From contig NZ_CP194041.2 in assembly GCF_050870875.2 (NCBI RefSeq), positions 2,418,001 through 2,482,000 on the forward strand: DNA of 64,000 bases, written 5' to 3'. The notes beneath the pieces were generated by a model. That model worked only from the letters and a program-made list of their open reading frames with translations, was not told where the DNA came from and did not search any database. The position numbers were made by a program, and so were the translations under genes. Below, piece after piece: positions 27,032 through 35,016 of this stretch. The stretch's first letter is position 1. Each line of letters starts with the position of its first letter. The stretch is from Agarivorans sp050870875 (lineage in GTDB: Bacteria > Pseudomonadota > Gammaproteobacteria > Enterobacterales > Celerinatantimonadaceae).

Positions 27032-27646
27032 TTAGAGACCTATCTGTTGCATATTTGTTATACCCACGCGACTAGTTAGGTGGTTTAATCCCACTTGCAG
27101 ATTACCTGCGAAGATCCGTGGTTGATGTTGGTAATAACTCCCCCAACGTTGTTTTGCTCTTGGGACTCGTTGTGGATCCGCTTCAGCAATCAGCGTAGGG
27201 ACAAGACCAAGGCGCTTCATTAGGGCGTATAAGGGATCTGTTGCGGTGAATATGCACCAAGCAAACCCACGCTCAACTAAGGCTTCAGCCATCAATAAAA
27301 AATGTAAGGGAGAAGCGCCTTTGGTAAAAGATGCGAGCTGGCCGAACTCAATTAATTGGTTTCGCTTGATGCTTTGATTGAACGCTTTTGAGAGCAACAG
27401 CTCTGCTGTTTGATCTAAGTATTGTTCCAAAAATAAAGGCTCATGATTGGCGAGGCGATAACCGCATAAAGATTTGATTTGACCGTTTTCGGTCAGAGCC
27501 ATATAAGTGGGCATGAACGAGTCTAGTTTGGCATCAAAAGCTTGTTGGTATCGAGTGGTTATATACTGAATAACTTGCTGCCAGAGTGGGTGGGCAGCCG
27601 TGATAAATTCCAAACTTACCGAGTCTCGTTGAAAGTCTTGATTCAT
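27032..27646 (-). CDS. Thermostable-hemolysin (delta-VPH) family protein
   Basis: A 204-residue protein of the thermostable hemolysin family first described in Vibrio. Segments such as YMALTENGQIKSLCGYR and LIEFGQLASFTKGASPLHFLLMAEALVERGFAWCIFTATDPLYALMKRLGL have a GNAT/acyl-homoserine-lactone-synthase-like pattern, so an acyltransferase activity is plausible; no signal peptide is seen. It is the first gene of the cluster and lies 46 bp downstream of the CTTAAG direct repeat. The haemolysin label is historical; the true reaction is undetermined. Confidence 0.75.
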   Translation of the reverse strand: MNQDFQRDSVSLEFITAAHPLWQQVIQYITTRYQQAFDAKLDSFMPTYMALTENGQIKSLCGYRLANHEPLFLEQYLDQTAELLLSKAFNQSIKRNQLIEFGQLASFTKGASPLHFLLMAEALVERGFAWCIFTATDPLYALMKRLGLVPTLIAEADPQRVPRAKQRWGSYYQHQPRIFAGNLQVGLNHLTSRVGITNMQQIGL

Positions 27647-27974
27647 TCGCTAACCTCATCTTCATCATTTATTTAAAGATAAGGGGGGAAACTTAAGAAA
27701 CGCTTAAGAAATGATGGATTAATGTAGGTATTGTAAGTTACAGATTGTTAGATAAAGTTGCGTGAGATTTTTCGAACTCGGGATTCAGAGCGAGTGCCGC
27801 TTTTAAAATATGAGTTAGGTGACTTGATATTTAGGCAAGTGTGGTCCGGGTAAGTACAGGCTAAAGGGCCGGATTAGGCGATATGCATATTGGCTGTCCA
27901 ATTGAGCTTATCGCAAACGGGGGAGTGGTCACCGTGCTGCCCACTAATATCAGCGAGCAGCTCCTTAAGGGATG
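27647..27974. other. Control region of the hemolysin-family operon
   Basis: This 328-bp stretch lies between the nth stop and the first operon gene, both genes being on the minus strand. It carries the CTTAAG direct repeat near its left end. No open frame of note and no convincing nth terminator were seen. Confidence 0.6.
27692..27708 (-). promoter_or_regulatory. CTTAAG-N5-CTTAAG direct repeat (PmrA/QseB-type box)
   Basis: Two CTTAAG half-sites (27692-27697 and 27703-27708) are separated by 5 bp, one helical turn start to start, matching the known PmrA/QseB box (c/tTTAA-N5-c/tTTAA). The operon's own regulator is of that branch. The proximal half-site could act in place of the -35 element, with TAAATA 16 bp downstream as -10. 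Confidence 0.75.
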
Positions 27975-28610
27975 CTACAGCTCGGTCTTGTCGGCAAACT
28001 CACATAAATCTTCAATCATGCAGGAGCCGCAACGCGGCTTTCGCGCAACACAGGTATAGCGGCCATGCAGAATGAGCCAATGATGCACATCAACTTTAAA
28101 TTCTTTGGGTACAACTTTAAGTAATTTTTGTTCGACTTGCTCAACATTTTTGCCCATGGCAAATTTTGTACGGTTTGAAACGCGATAAATGTGAGTGTCG
28201 ACAGCTATGGTTGGCCAGCCAAAAGCCGTATTGAGCACAACATTCGCCGTTTTCCGCCCCACACCGGGCAGCGCTTCTAAGAATTCTCGATTTTCAGGCA
28301 CCTTTCCCTGATGCTGATCGATTAAGATCTTACAGGTCTTCAGTAGGTTTTCAGCTTTAGAGTTATATAAACCAATGGTCTTAATGTAGCTTTTCAGCGT
28401 GTCTAAGCCGAGTTCTAAAATAGCTTTTGGCGTATTGGCCACTGGGAATAGCTTAGCCGTTGCCTTATTTACTGACACATCGGTTGCTTGTGCCGATAGT
28501 AATACCGCGGTTAGCAGCTCAAAAGGGCTTGAAAAATTAAGCTCCGTTGTGGGATGCGGGTTATCGTTACGTAGTCGCGTTAAGATTTCTCGTCGTTTAC
28601 TGTTATTCAT
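27975..28610 (-). CDS. nth: Endonuclease III
   Basis: A 211-residue DNA glycosylase/AP lyase for oxidised pyrimidines. The helix-hairpin-helix LPGVGRKTANVVL holds the catalytic Lys (near 120); the catalytic Asp is in VDTHIYRV (near 138). Four Cys at the C-terminus (CVARKPRCGSCMIEDLC) bind a 4Fe-4S cluster. It overlaps rsxE by 8 bases and is the last gene of the rsx operon, as in E. coli. Confidence 0.96.
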   Translation of the reverse strand: MNNSKRREILTRLRNDNPHPTTELNFSSPFELLTAVLLSAQATDVSVNKATAKLFPVANTPKAILELGLDTLKSYIKTIGLYNSKAENLLKTCKILIDQHQGKVPENREFLEALPGVGRKTANVVLNTAFGWPTIAVDTHIYRVSNRTKFAMGKNVEQVEQKLLKVVPKEFKVDVHHWLILHGRYTCVARKPRCGSCMIEDLCEFADKTEL

Positions 28611-29289
28611 TGTGTTGAAGATCTTCCATGACTAAGTCAGTGGCTTGTTGTTTGGTTTTTACTCGATGATCGATGATATTCTTCAAGGCGATAATAAACC
28701 CCATGACTAAGAAAGCGCCCGGCGGAAGGATCGCAACTAGAAAATGTTCGTTAAAATTGATGACTTGTACATGTAAAACCGATGCCCAGTCACCCAGTAA
28801 CAGCTCGATACCTTCAAACAAACTGCCATTGCCTAATAGTTCACGAATGGCCCCAACCAGAGTTAATACTAACGCAAAACCTAAACCCATCATTAAACCA
28901 TCGAAGGCTGCGGCGGGGACAGGGTTGCGAGCCGCAAATGCTTCGGCACGGCCGATAATAATGCAGTTAGTCACAATTAAAGGAATAAAGATCCCCAGAT
29001 TTTGGTACAAGCCATAGCTGTAGGCATTCATTAATAACTGAACGCATGTTACAAAAGAGGCAATAACCATCACAAATACGGGAATGCGAATTTCTTTGGC
29101 GACCCATTTCCGGATCAATGACACGGTCGTGTTTGAGGCGATAAGTACCAACATGGTGGCAAAACCTAAACCTAAAGCGTTACTGATCGTAGACGTCACC
29201 GCGAGCAGGGGACATAGGCCCAGTAATTGAACTAAACCGGGATTGTTTTTCCATAGCCCTTGCCAAGCTATTTGTTTGTAATCACTCAT
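28603..29289 (-). CDS. rsxE: Electron transport complex subunit RsxE/RnfE
   Basis: A 228-residue six-helix membrane subunit, with typical NPGLVQLLGLCPLLAVT near the N-terminus and GRAEAFAARNPV in the middle. With RsxA it forms the membrane core of the Rnf/Rsx ferredoxin-NAD oxidoreductase, which couples electron flow to ion transport; in E. coli it keeps SoxR reduced. It starts 15 bases after rsxG. Confidence 0.95.
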   Translation of the reverse strand: MSDYKQIAWQGLWKNNPGLVQLLGLCPLLAVTSTISNALGLGFATMLVLIASNTTVSLIRKWVAKEIRIPVFVMVIASFVTCVQLLMNAYSYGLYQNLGIFIPLIVTNCIIIGRAEAFAARNPVPAAAFDGLMMGLGFALVLTLVGAIRELLGNGSLFEGIELLLGDWASVLHVQVINFNEHFLVAILPPGAFLVMGFIIALKNIIDHRVKTKQQATDLVMEDLQHNE

Positions 29290-29304
29290 CGCTTTTCCTT
29301 CGGG

Positions 29305-29937
29305 TTAACAATCAACAGCAGAGATGCCGATGGTTTGATGATTTTTGGCATGATAAATCAAAGCTTTCTTAACCGCCTTAACTACAGCTCTAGGCGTTAT
29401 GGTTGCTCCGGTAAAAGCGTCGAATTGACCTCCATCATTTTTAACTGCCCAACGACTATCATTTTCATCTAACAAGAACTGTTGATTAAATTGATAAATC
29501 CAATCCGATTTACGGGTTTCTATCTTGTCACCTAAGCCTGGAGTTTCATTATGTTGGACAACTCGTACCCCACTTATCTTACCGTTTGCCTCAACCCCAA
29601 CTAACAAGGAAATTGCACCGCCATAACCATCAGGTGCAGTAATTGGGTATACATAGGCTTGAACTTGGCCTTTGTTAGAGATCACACGAATGGTTTGCGC
29701 CTTATCACTCCCTAAGTACCCTAAATTAGTGTCGATATAACATTGCTGCTGATAGGCAATACTCGTTAATTGAGTGGGGAGAACTTCATTCATCGATTTT
29801 CTACGTTGCTGTTCAATCTGGTGCTCGATTTGTGGTGCAGTAAAGTAGTTCACCACGACGACTAGCAAGGTGCAGCAGAAGGCAAAAGTGGCCAACATAA
29901 TGGCATTGCTGCGGATGGATTGGCTCTTAGTGCTCAT
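29305..29937 (-). CDS. rsxG: Electron transport complex subunit RsxG/RnfG
   Basis: A 210-residue protein with one N-terminal membrane helix (IMLATFAFCCTLLVVVVNYF) and a periplasmic FMN-binding domain. The covalent FMN threonine lies in FTGATITPRAVVKAV near residue 175. ATG 29937 (MSTKSQS) overlaps the rsxD stop by 11 bases; an upstream in-frame start would lie deep inside rsxD. Confidence 0.94.
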   Translation of the reverse strand: MSTKSQSIRSNAIMLATFAFCCTLLVVVVNYFTAPQIEHQIEQQRRKSMNEVLPTQLTSIAYQQQCYIDTNLGYLGSDKAQTIRVISNKGQVQAYVYPITAPDGYGGAISLLVGVEANGKISGVRVVQHNETPGLGDKIETRKSDWIYQFNQQFLLDENDSRWAVKNDGGQFDAFTGATITPRAVVKAVKKALIYHAKNHQTIGISAVDC

Positions 29938-30997
29938 GTTTGTTTCCTTCGCCGTATCCGTAAACTTTTGGTTTGGTAAAATGGTCAATCATTGGCACCG
30001 CCATGTTACTCAGTAAAACCGCAAAGGCTACGGCATCAGGATAGCCGCCGTAATTTCGGATCAGAAAGACGAATAAGGCGACTAAAGCACCATAAATAAT
30101 CCGGCCTCGGTTGGTTGTGGAAGCACTGACCGGATCCGTCAAAATGAAGAACGCGCCAAGCATTGTTGCGCCAGAAAAGAGCTGTAGCAAGATTGGCGTC
30201 GTATGATCTGGGTTAATTGCGTTAGAGATTAAACTTAGTAACAATAATACTGATAAGAAAGCCAAGGGAATATGCCAGCGAATAACTTTCAAGTAAAGTA
30301 GCGCTACACCTCCGAGTAAGTAAGCGAGGTTTATCCACTGCCAACCAACACCAGCTAAGGCGCCATAGATTGCTTTACTTGCGATCTCTGATGAGGTGAA
30401 GCCAAGCTTGAGCTGGGTTTTCATTTCATCGAGTGGAGTGGCAATGGTATGTCCATCGATGCTGGCAATTTGTTTTAAGCTAAAGCCGTCGACAGTGAAA
30501 CCATTAAAAATTAAGCCCAAACCGTCAACACTGTTAAATGATTCGTGTAATAAGGCCTGGGGTGGCATCCAACTGGTCATGCTGACTGGAAAAGAGACCA
30601 GCAACAATACATAAGCCGCCATGGCTGGATTAAAAATGTTATGACCTAAGCCGCCATATAAGTGTTTGACCACGATAATGGCAAAGCAAGAGCCTATTAG
30701 AGTCATCCACCAAGGCGCATAAGCGGGTAGGGCTAAACCGAGTAATATTCCGGTGACTAATGCGCTGTTGTCACTTAACGTTGGCCATAGGGGACGTCGA
30801 CGTAGTAACAGTATTAATGTCTCACTTGCTATCGCGATGCTACTTGCTAACAGCACTTGCACTAATGTGCCGATCCCAAATTGGTAAGTTTGTACCAAGA
30901 AACCGGGAACAAGACATAAAATAACCCAAAACATCAAAGTCTTGGTTTTTACAGGCTTGTGTACAAACGGCGAGCTTTGCAGGGTATTACTGGTCAT
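29927..30997 (-). CDS. rsxD: Electron transport complex subunit RsxD/RnfD
   Basis: A 356-residue integral membrane subunit with about nine to ten helices. The covalent FMN site is LFSGATMLGAFFILTDPVS near residue 240 (Thr of SGAT). ATG 30997 overlaps the end of rsxC by 11 bases, the same spacing as the rsxD-rsxG junction. Confidence 0.94.
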   Translation of the reverse strand: MTSNTLQSSPFVHKPVKTKTLMFWVILCLVPGFLVQTYQFGIGTLVQVLLASSIAIASETLILLLRRRPLWPTLSDNSALVTGILLGLALPAYAPWWMTLIGSCFAIIVVKHLYGGLGHNIFNPAMAAYVLLLVSFPVSMTSWMPPQALLHESFNSVDGLGLIFNGFTVDGFSLKQIASIDGHTIATPLDEMKTQLKLGFTSSEIASKAIYGALAGVGWQWINLAYLLGGVALLYLKVIRWHIPLAFLSVLLLLSLISNAINPDHTTPILLQLFSGATMLGAFFILTDPVSASTTNRGRIIYGALVALFVFLIRNYGGYPDAVAFAVLLSNMAVPMIDHFTKPKVYGYGEGNKHEH

Positions 30998-33524
30998 TTG
31001 GCTTGGTCTCTTGTGGTTTGGTTTGCTCTGCACGTTTCTTCGCTTTAGCCTTGGCGCGAGCAACTGCAGCGGCCACCGCAGGATTCGTCGACTTAGTGGT
31101 GGCAGTTACCTTGGCATCGTCTGCGACTGGCATTTCTGTTTGCGCCGTATCGGTTGCGGCTAGCTTTTTAGCCTTGGCGCGGGCAATTGCTGCAGCCACC
31201 GCTGGATTAGTCGATTTGGCTTTGACAGCTACCTTGGTGTCGTTTGCGACTGACGTCTCTGTTTGTGCTGCGTCAGTTGCCGCTAGCTTTTTAGCCTTGG
31301 CGCGAGCAACTGCAGCGGCCACCGCAGGATTCGTCGACTTAGTGGTGGCAGCTACCTTGGCATCGTCTGCGACTGGCATTTCTGTTTGCGCCGTATCGGT
31401 TGCGGCTAGCTTTTTAGCCTTGGCGCGGGCAATTGCTGCAGCCACCGCTGGATTAGTCGATTTGGCTTTGACAGCTACCTTGGTGTCGTTTGCAACTGAC
31501 ATCTCTGTTTGCGCCGTGTCGGTTGCGGCTAGCTTTTTAGCCTTGGCGCGAGCAATTGCTGCGGCCACCGCGGGATTAGTCGATTTGGCTTTGACAGCTA
31601 CCTTGGCATCGTCTGCGACTGGGGTCTCTGTTTGCGCCGTGTCGGTTGCGGCTAGCTTTTTAGCCTTGGCGCGGGCAATTGCTGCGGCCACCGCTGGGTT
31701 GCTTGATTTGGCTTTGACAGCTACCTTGGCATCGTCTGCGACTGGGGTCTCTGTTTGCGCCGTGTCGGTTGCGGCTAGCTTTTTAGCCTTGGCGCGGGCA
31801 ATTGCTGCGGCCACCGCTGGGTTGCTTGATTTGGCTTTGTCACTGTGACTTTCAGCTTGAGTCTCGTTTGAATCACTAGAGGCCTTGAGTCCTTGCTCTT
31901 TAGCCAAACGGCGCTGTTGTTTACGAGCTTCGCGTTCGGCGATTGCTTGTTGATTATCGGGGATCCATTCTCCGCTGGTCGTTTGTATCGCTGCCGGAGC
32001 TTGAGATTTCGATTGTTTTACCCGTGCCAAGGCCGCAGCAACAGGATCAGGCTTGTTGGCCGAAGAGTTGGCATTGGTTTGCTCTTGTCTACGGAGCGCA
32101 GCTTGTTGATGTTTGGCTTTTCGCTCTAATTTATCTTTTTCTAAACGCGCGAGGCGGGCTTCAAAACGTTGTTTGGCAATATCAGCTTCTTGTTTCGCTA
32201 GATCTTCGGCTCTAATTTTAGCTTTGGCAGTGCGGTAGTGCTGCACTAGCGATATTTGACTGGGACAAACAAAGGCACAGGCACCACATTCGATACAATC
32301 CATCATGTTGTAGCTGCGGGCTTTGTTGAGCTCATCCGCTTGGCTAAACCAGTAAAGTTGTTGCGGTAATAATCCCATAGGACAAGCTTGAGCACATTCA
32401 CCGCAGCGAATACAAGGGGATTCTGTCGTGGCAGCTTGTGGGTGGTTGACAATTAAACAGTTACTGGTTTTTACGATAGGAGCCTGATTATTGGGCAGCA
32501 TGAACCCCATCATCGAACCGCCCATAATTGTCGGAGTATTGTTGGCGACTTGCAGTTTTTCACTCAATATATGTGCGACGCTGGTCCCGAGGGGTAGCCA
32601 GTAGTTAGCTGGCTGTTCAACCAAATCTCCGGCGATAGTTACGATTCGAGAGATCAATGGTTCACCGATATCAACTGCACGATGAACCGCATAGGCAGTT
32701 CCAACATTCTGCACCAACATTCCTAAATCGATAGGTAATTGACTGGCAGTGACTTGTTGTCCGGTTAAAATTTCGATCAGTTGTTTTTCCCCGCCAGAAG
32801 GATACTTGGTGGGAATGCTACGGATGATAATCGAATCATTGGTGTGCTTGCTTAAGGCTTCAATTGCTTCCGGTTTATCATTTTCAATGGCAATAATTGT
32901 TAACTTCGGCTGCAGCGCTGTTTGTAATATTTGTACCCCTTTAATGACTTCGGCTGGGTAATTGCGCATTAAACAGTCATCAGCCGTAATATAAGGCTCA
33001 CATTCGGCGCCGTTAATAATGAGTATATCTAAGGGCTTATGTGGGCTTATTTTTAGAGCCGTGGGGAATCCAGCTCCACCCATACCGGCGATCCCAGATT
33101 GATGGACTCGCTGGCAAATAAGTTCTGGGGTTTGTTGATTTTGGCTAAGGGGGGCAGGCCAAACCGCATCTCGTTGTTGTTCATCGACCTTAATCACGAT
33201 CGCTAACTCTGGAATAGCAGAGGCGTGCGCTGTGACACGAGGTTCTATCGCAACAATGGTACCGGAGCATGAGGCATGCACCGGAGGCGCTTGATAAAAC
33301 TGCGACTCATTTAATGCTTGTCCACGGAGTACTTTTTGGCCGACGACAACTAATAATTTGGCAGCGCTGCCAATGTGTTGTTGTACAGGAATGGTGAGAT
33401 ACTCAGGGTTCGCCAGCCACTCTGGTTTTTCGCAATTAATCAGCTGTTTATTGGTTTCAGGATGAACCCCACCTTGGTAGTTCCAGGTAAAGCCTTGTTT
33501 TATTTTTTCTAGCCAAGCCACCAT
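30987..33524 (-). CDS. rsxC: Electron transport complex subunit RsxC/RnfC with long Ala/Lys repeat tail
   Basis: An 845-residue peripheral subunit. The N-terminal 450 residues are the conserved core: GGAGFPTALK and INGAECEPYIT (NADH/FMN-binding region), then two 4Fe-4S motifs CIRCGECAQACP (near 375) and CIECGACAFVCP (near 415). A charged coiled-coil linker follows, then about six and a half 41-residue repeats rich in Ala and Lys, each with NPAVAAAIARAKAKKLA. Such tails are known in gammaproteobacterial RnfC, but the near-identical repeats here are striking. The start codon touches the rsxB stop (TAGATG). Confidence 0.95.
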   Translation of the reverse strand: MVAWLEKIKQGFTWNYQGGVHPETNKQLINCEKPEWLANPEYLTIPVQQHIGSAAKLLVVVGQKVLRGQALNESQFYQAPPVHASCSGTIVAIEPRVTAHASAIPELAIVIKVDEQQRDAVWPAPLSQNQQTPELICQRVHQSGIAGMGGAGFPTALKISPHKPLDILIINGAECEPYITADDCLMRNYPAEVIKGVQILQTALQPKLTIIAIENDKPEAIEALSKHTNDSIIIRSIPTKYPSGGEKQLIEILTGQQVTASQLPIDLGMLVQNVGTAYAVHRAVDIGEPLISRIVTIAGDLVEQPANYWLPLGTSVAHILSEKLQVANNTPTIMGGSMMGFMLPNNQAPIVKTSNCLIVNHPQAATTESPCIRCGECAQACPMGLLPQQLYWFSQADELNKARSYNMMDCIECGACAFVCPSQISLVQHYRTAKAKIRAEDLAKQEADIAKQRFEARLARLEKDKLERKAKHQQAALRRQEQTNANSSANKPDPVAAALARVKQSKSQAPAAIQTTSGEWIPDNQQAIAEREARKQQRRLAKEQGLKASSDSNETQAESHSDKAKSSNPAVAAAIARAKAKKLAATDTAQTETPVADDAKVAVKAKSSNPAVAAAIARAKAKKLAATDTAQTETPVADDAKVAVKAKSTNPAVAAAIARAKAKKLAATDTAQTEMSVANDTKVAVKAKSTNPAVAAAIARAKAKKLAATDTAQTEMPVADDAKVAATTKSTNPAVAAAVARAKAKKLAATDAAQTETSVANDTKVAVKAKSTNPAVAAAIARAKAKKLAATDTAQTEMPVADDAKVTATTKSTNPAVAAAVARAKAKAKKRAEQTKPQETKPNDQ
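31031..31838 (-). repeat. 123-bp tandem repeats inside rsxC
   Basis: Six full units plus one partial, each 123 bp (41 codons), encode KSxNPAVAAAIARAKAKKLAATD-type units. Two alternating versions occur: linker ending ADDAKVAV/KAK and linker ending KVAA/TTK. Units differ by a few bases, so unit number is likely to vary between strains. Confidence 0.9.
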
Positions 33525-34085
33525 CTATTTCAGTTCCTCAATGATTGAGACGTCAATTTGGTTTAATTTCCAATCCCAATTTTTGGTGGTTGTCTCAATT
33601 GGACGCATTTCGATACAATCAGTTGGGCAGGGGGCAACGCACAACTCGCAACCGGTACATTCTTTTGCGATCACCGTGTGCATGTGTTTATTGGAACCCA
33701 TAATCGCGTCTACTGGACAAGCTTGAATGCACTTGGTGCAACCGATACAAGCATCTTCAACAATAAAGGCGACTTTTTTACGGTCGTCTTCTTTCACTGC
33801 TGCTGCATCTAAAGGAATTGCTTCCACACCGAGTAAATCTGCGATTTTAGCGATAGTTTCGTCCCCGCCGGGAGGGCACTTATTGATGGGCTCACCATTG
33901 GCGATGGCTTCGGCGTAGGGACGACATCCAGGGTGACCACACTGGCCACACTGCGTTTGCGGCAATAAGCTTTCGACTTGATCCGCAATTGGATTGCCTT
34001 CCACCTTATATTTAATTGCGGCATAACCAAGAATGGCGCCAAATACTAAGGCCAATAGAGTAATGGTAATTAAGGCTACTAACAT
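33525..34085 (-). CDS. rsxB: Electron transport complex subunit RsxB/RnfB
   Basis: A 186-residue ferredoxin-type subunit: an N-terminal membrane helix (ALITITLLALVFGAILGYAAI), a CGQCGHPGCRPYAEA four-Cys cluster motif, and two 4Fe-4S motifs CIGCTKCIQACP and CTGCELCVAPCP. It passes electrons between ferredoxin and the membrane core. It lies 7 bases after rsxA. Confidence 0.96.
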   Translation of the reverse strand: MLVALITITLLALVFGAILGYAAIKYKVEGNPIADQVESLLPQTQCGQCGHPGCRPYAEAIANGEPINKCPPGGDETIAKIADLLGVEAIPLDAAAVKEDDRKKVAFIVEDACIGCTKCIQACPVDAIMGSNKHMHTVIAKECTGCELCVAPCPTDCIEMRPIETTTKNWDWKLNQIDVSIIEELK

Positions 34086-34092
34086 GCTGTGG

Positions 34093-34671
34093 TTACTTAA
34101 TTAGGCCGGCAAAACCGACGAAGGCTAAAGACATGAGTCCAGCGGTGATCATCGCGATCGCAGCCCCTTTAAAAGGGAGGGGAATATCGGCAACGACTAA
34201 ACGTTCGCGCATGGCAGAAAATAGTATCAGTACTAATGAGAAACCGACCGCAGCCCCAAAACCATAAATGATGGACTCAAATAGATCATGCTGCTCATTT
34301 ATATTTAATAGCGCCACGCCCAACACCGCACAGTTGGTGGTAATTAAGGGTAAATAGATCCCCAATACGCGGTGCAATGCGGGGCTAGCTTTTTGGACAA
34401 ACATTTCCGTAAATTGAACCACAACTGCGATCACAAGGATAAAACTCATGGTACGCAAATAGGTGATATCTAGTGGTGCCAAAATATACTGTTCGACCAG
34501 ATACGAGCACATAGAAGCCAGAGTCAATACAAATGTAGTGGCTAATGCCATTCCTATAGCGGTTTCTACTTTGCTAGAAACCCCCATGAAGGGACACAGG
34601 CCCAAGAACTTAACCAGTACAAAGTTGTTAACCAGTACGGTACTAATCAATAACAACAGATATTCAGTCAT
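34093..34671 (-). CDS. rsxA: Electron transport complex subunit RsxA/RnfA
   Basis: A 192-residue six-helix membrane protein beginning MTEYLLLLISTVLVNNFVLVKFLGLCPFMGVSSK, a highly conserved start. It pairs with RsxE in the complex. It is the first gene of rsxABCDGE-nth, divergent from nrdD. Confidence 0.96.
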   Translation of the reverse strand: MTEYLLLLISTVLVNNFVLVKFLGLCPFMGVSSKVETAIGMALATTFVLTLASMCSYLVEQYILAPLDITYLRTMSFILVIAVVVQFTEMFVQKASPALHRVLGIYLPLITTNCAVLGVALLNINEQHDLFESIIYGFGAAVGFSLVLILFSAMRERLVVADIPLPFKGAAIAMITAGLMSLAFVGFAGLIK

Positions 34672-34817
34672 TTATATAAGATGCAGCCAAACAAAAGCGT
34701 ATTATCCCCGTTTGTGGTCTTTATAACAACCGTGAGATCACTGTGGAAAAAGGCCATAAATTTTGCCGTGATTTGTGGAGCATTTTTAGGCAAACAGATA
34801 AGCTTTTTTAGCTTAGC

Positions 34818-34831
34818 TTGATCTTGATCAT
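34818..34831. promoter_or_regulatory. FNR-like site between rsxA and nrdD
   Basis: TTGAT-CTTG-ATCAT matches the FNR consensus TTGAT-N4-ATCAA at nine of ten positions. It lies about 190 bp upstream of nrdD and 147 bp upstream of rsxA, so it could serve either; oxygen control of nrdD by FNR is known in E. coli. Confidence 0.6.
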
Positions 34832-34861
34832 TTGATTTTGCTTTAACGTTTAAACTTCTCG

Positions 34862-34909
34862 ACTACCATATCTAGTGGGAACTACAATTCTCAACCACAA
34901 TATATGGTT
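34862..34909. promoter_or_regulatory. Paired NrdR-like boxes upstream of nrdD
   Basis: Two 16-bp sites, ACTACCATATCTAGTG (34862-34877) and ACCACAATATATGGTT (34894-34909), resemble the NrdR box (acaCwAtATaTwGtgt). They are spaced 32 bp start to start, three helical turns, as expected for cooperative NrdR binding at ribonucleotide reductase promoters. Confidence 0.75.
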
Positions 34910-35016
34910 ATCCGATCATCCAGATGCTTTTTTATACAATATCGACAGCTAAGCCTTTGGTAGCGCGGGTTCCGCAATTTTCTAATGAATGAGTGAGTAA
35001 AATTGGAGCGTAAATC

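Noticed and set aside
25562..27646. Hemolysin toxin with acyl activation (RTX-like) system
   Set aside because: No RTX repeats, no type I secretion genes and no signal peptide; the family name is historical.
31003..31848. 281-codon open frame on the plus strand opposite rsxC
   Set aside because: It is the mirror image of the 123-bp repeats: a GC-rich Ala/Lys repeat with no stop in one frame gives a repetitive antisense frame. No SD and no recognisable product.
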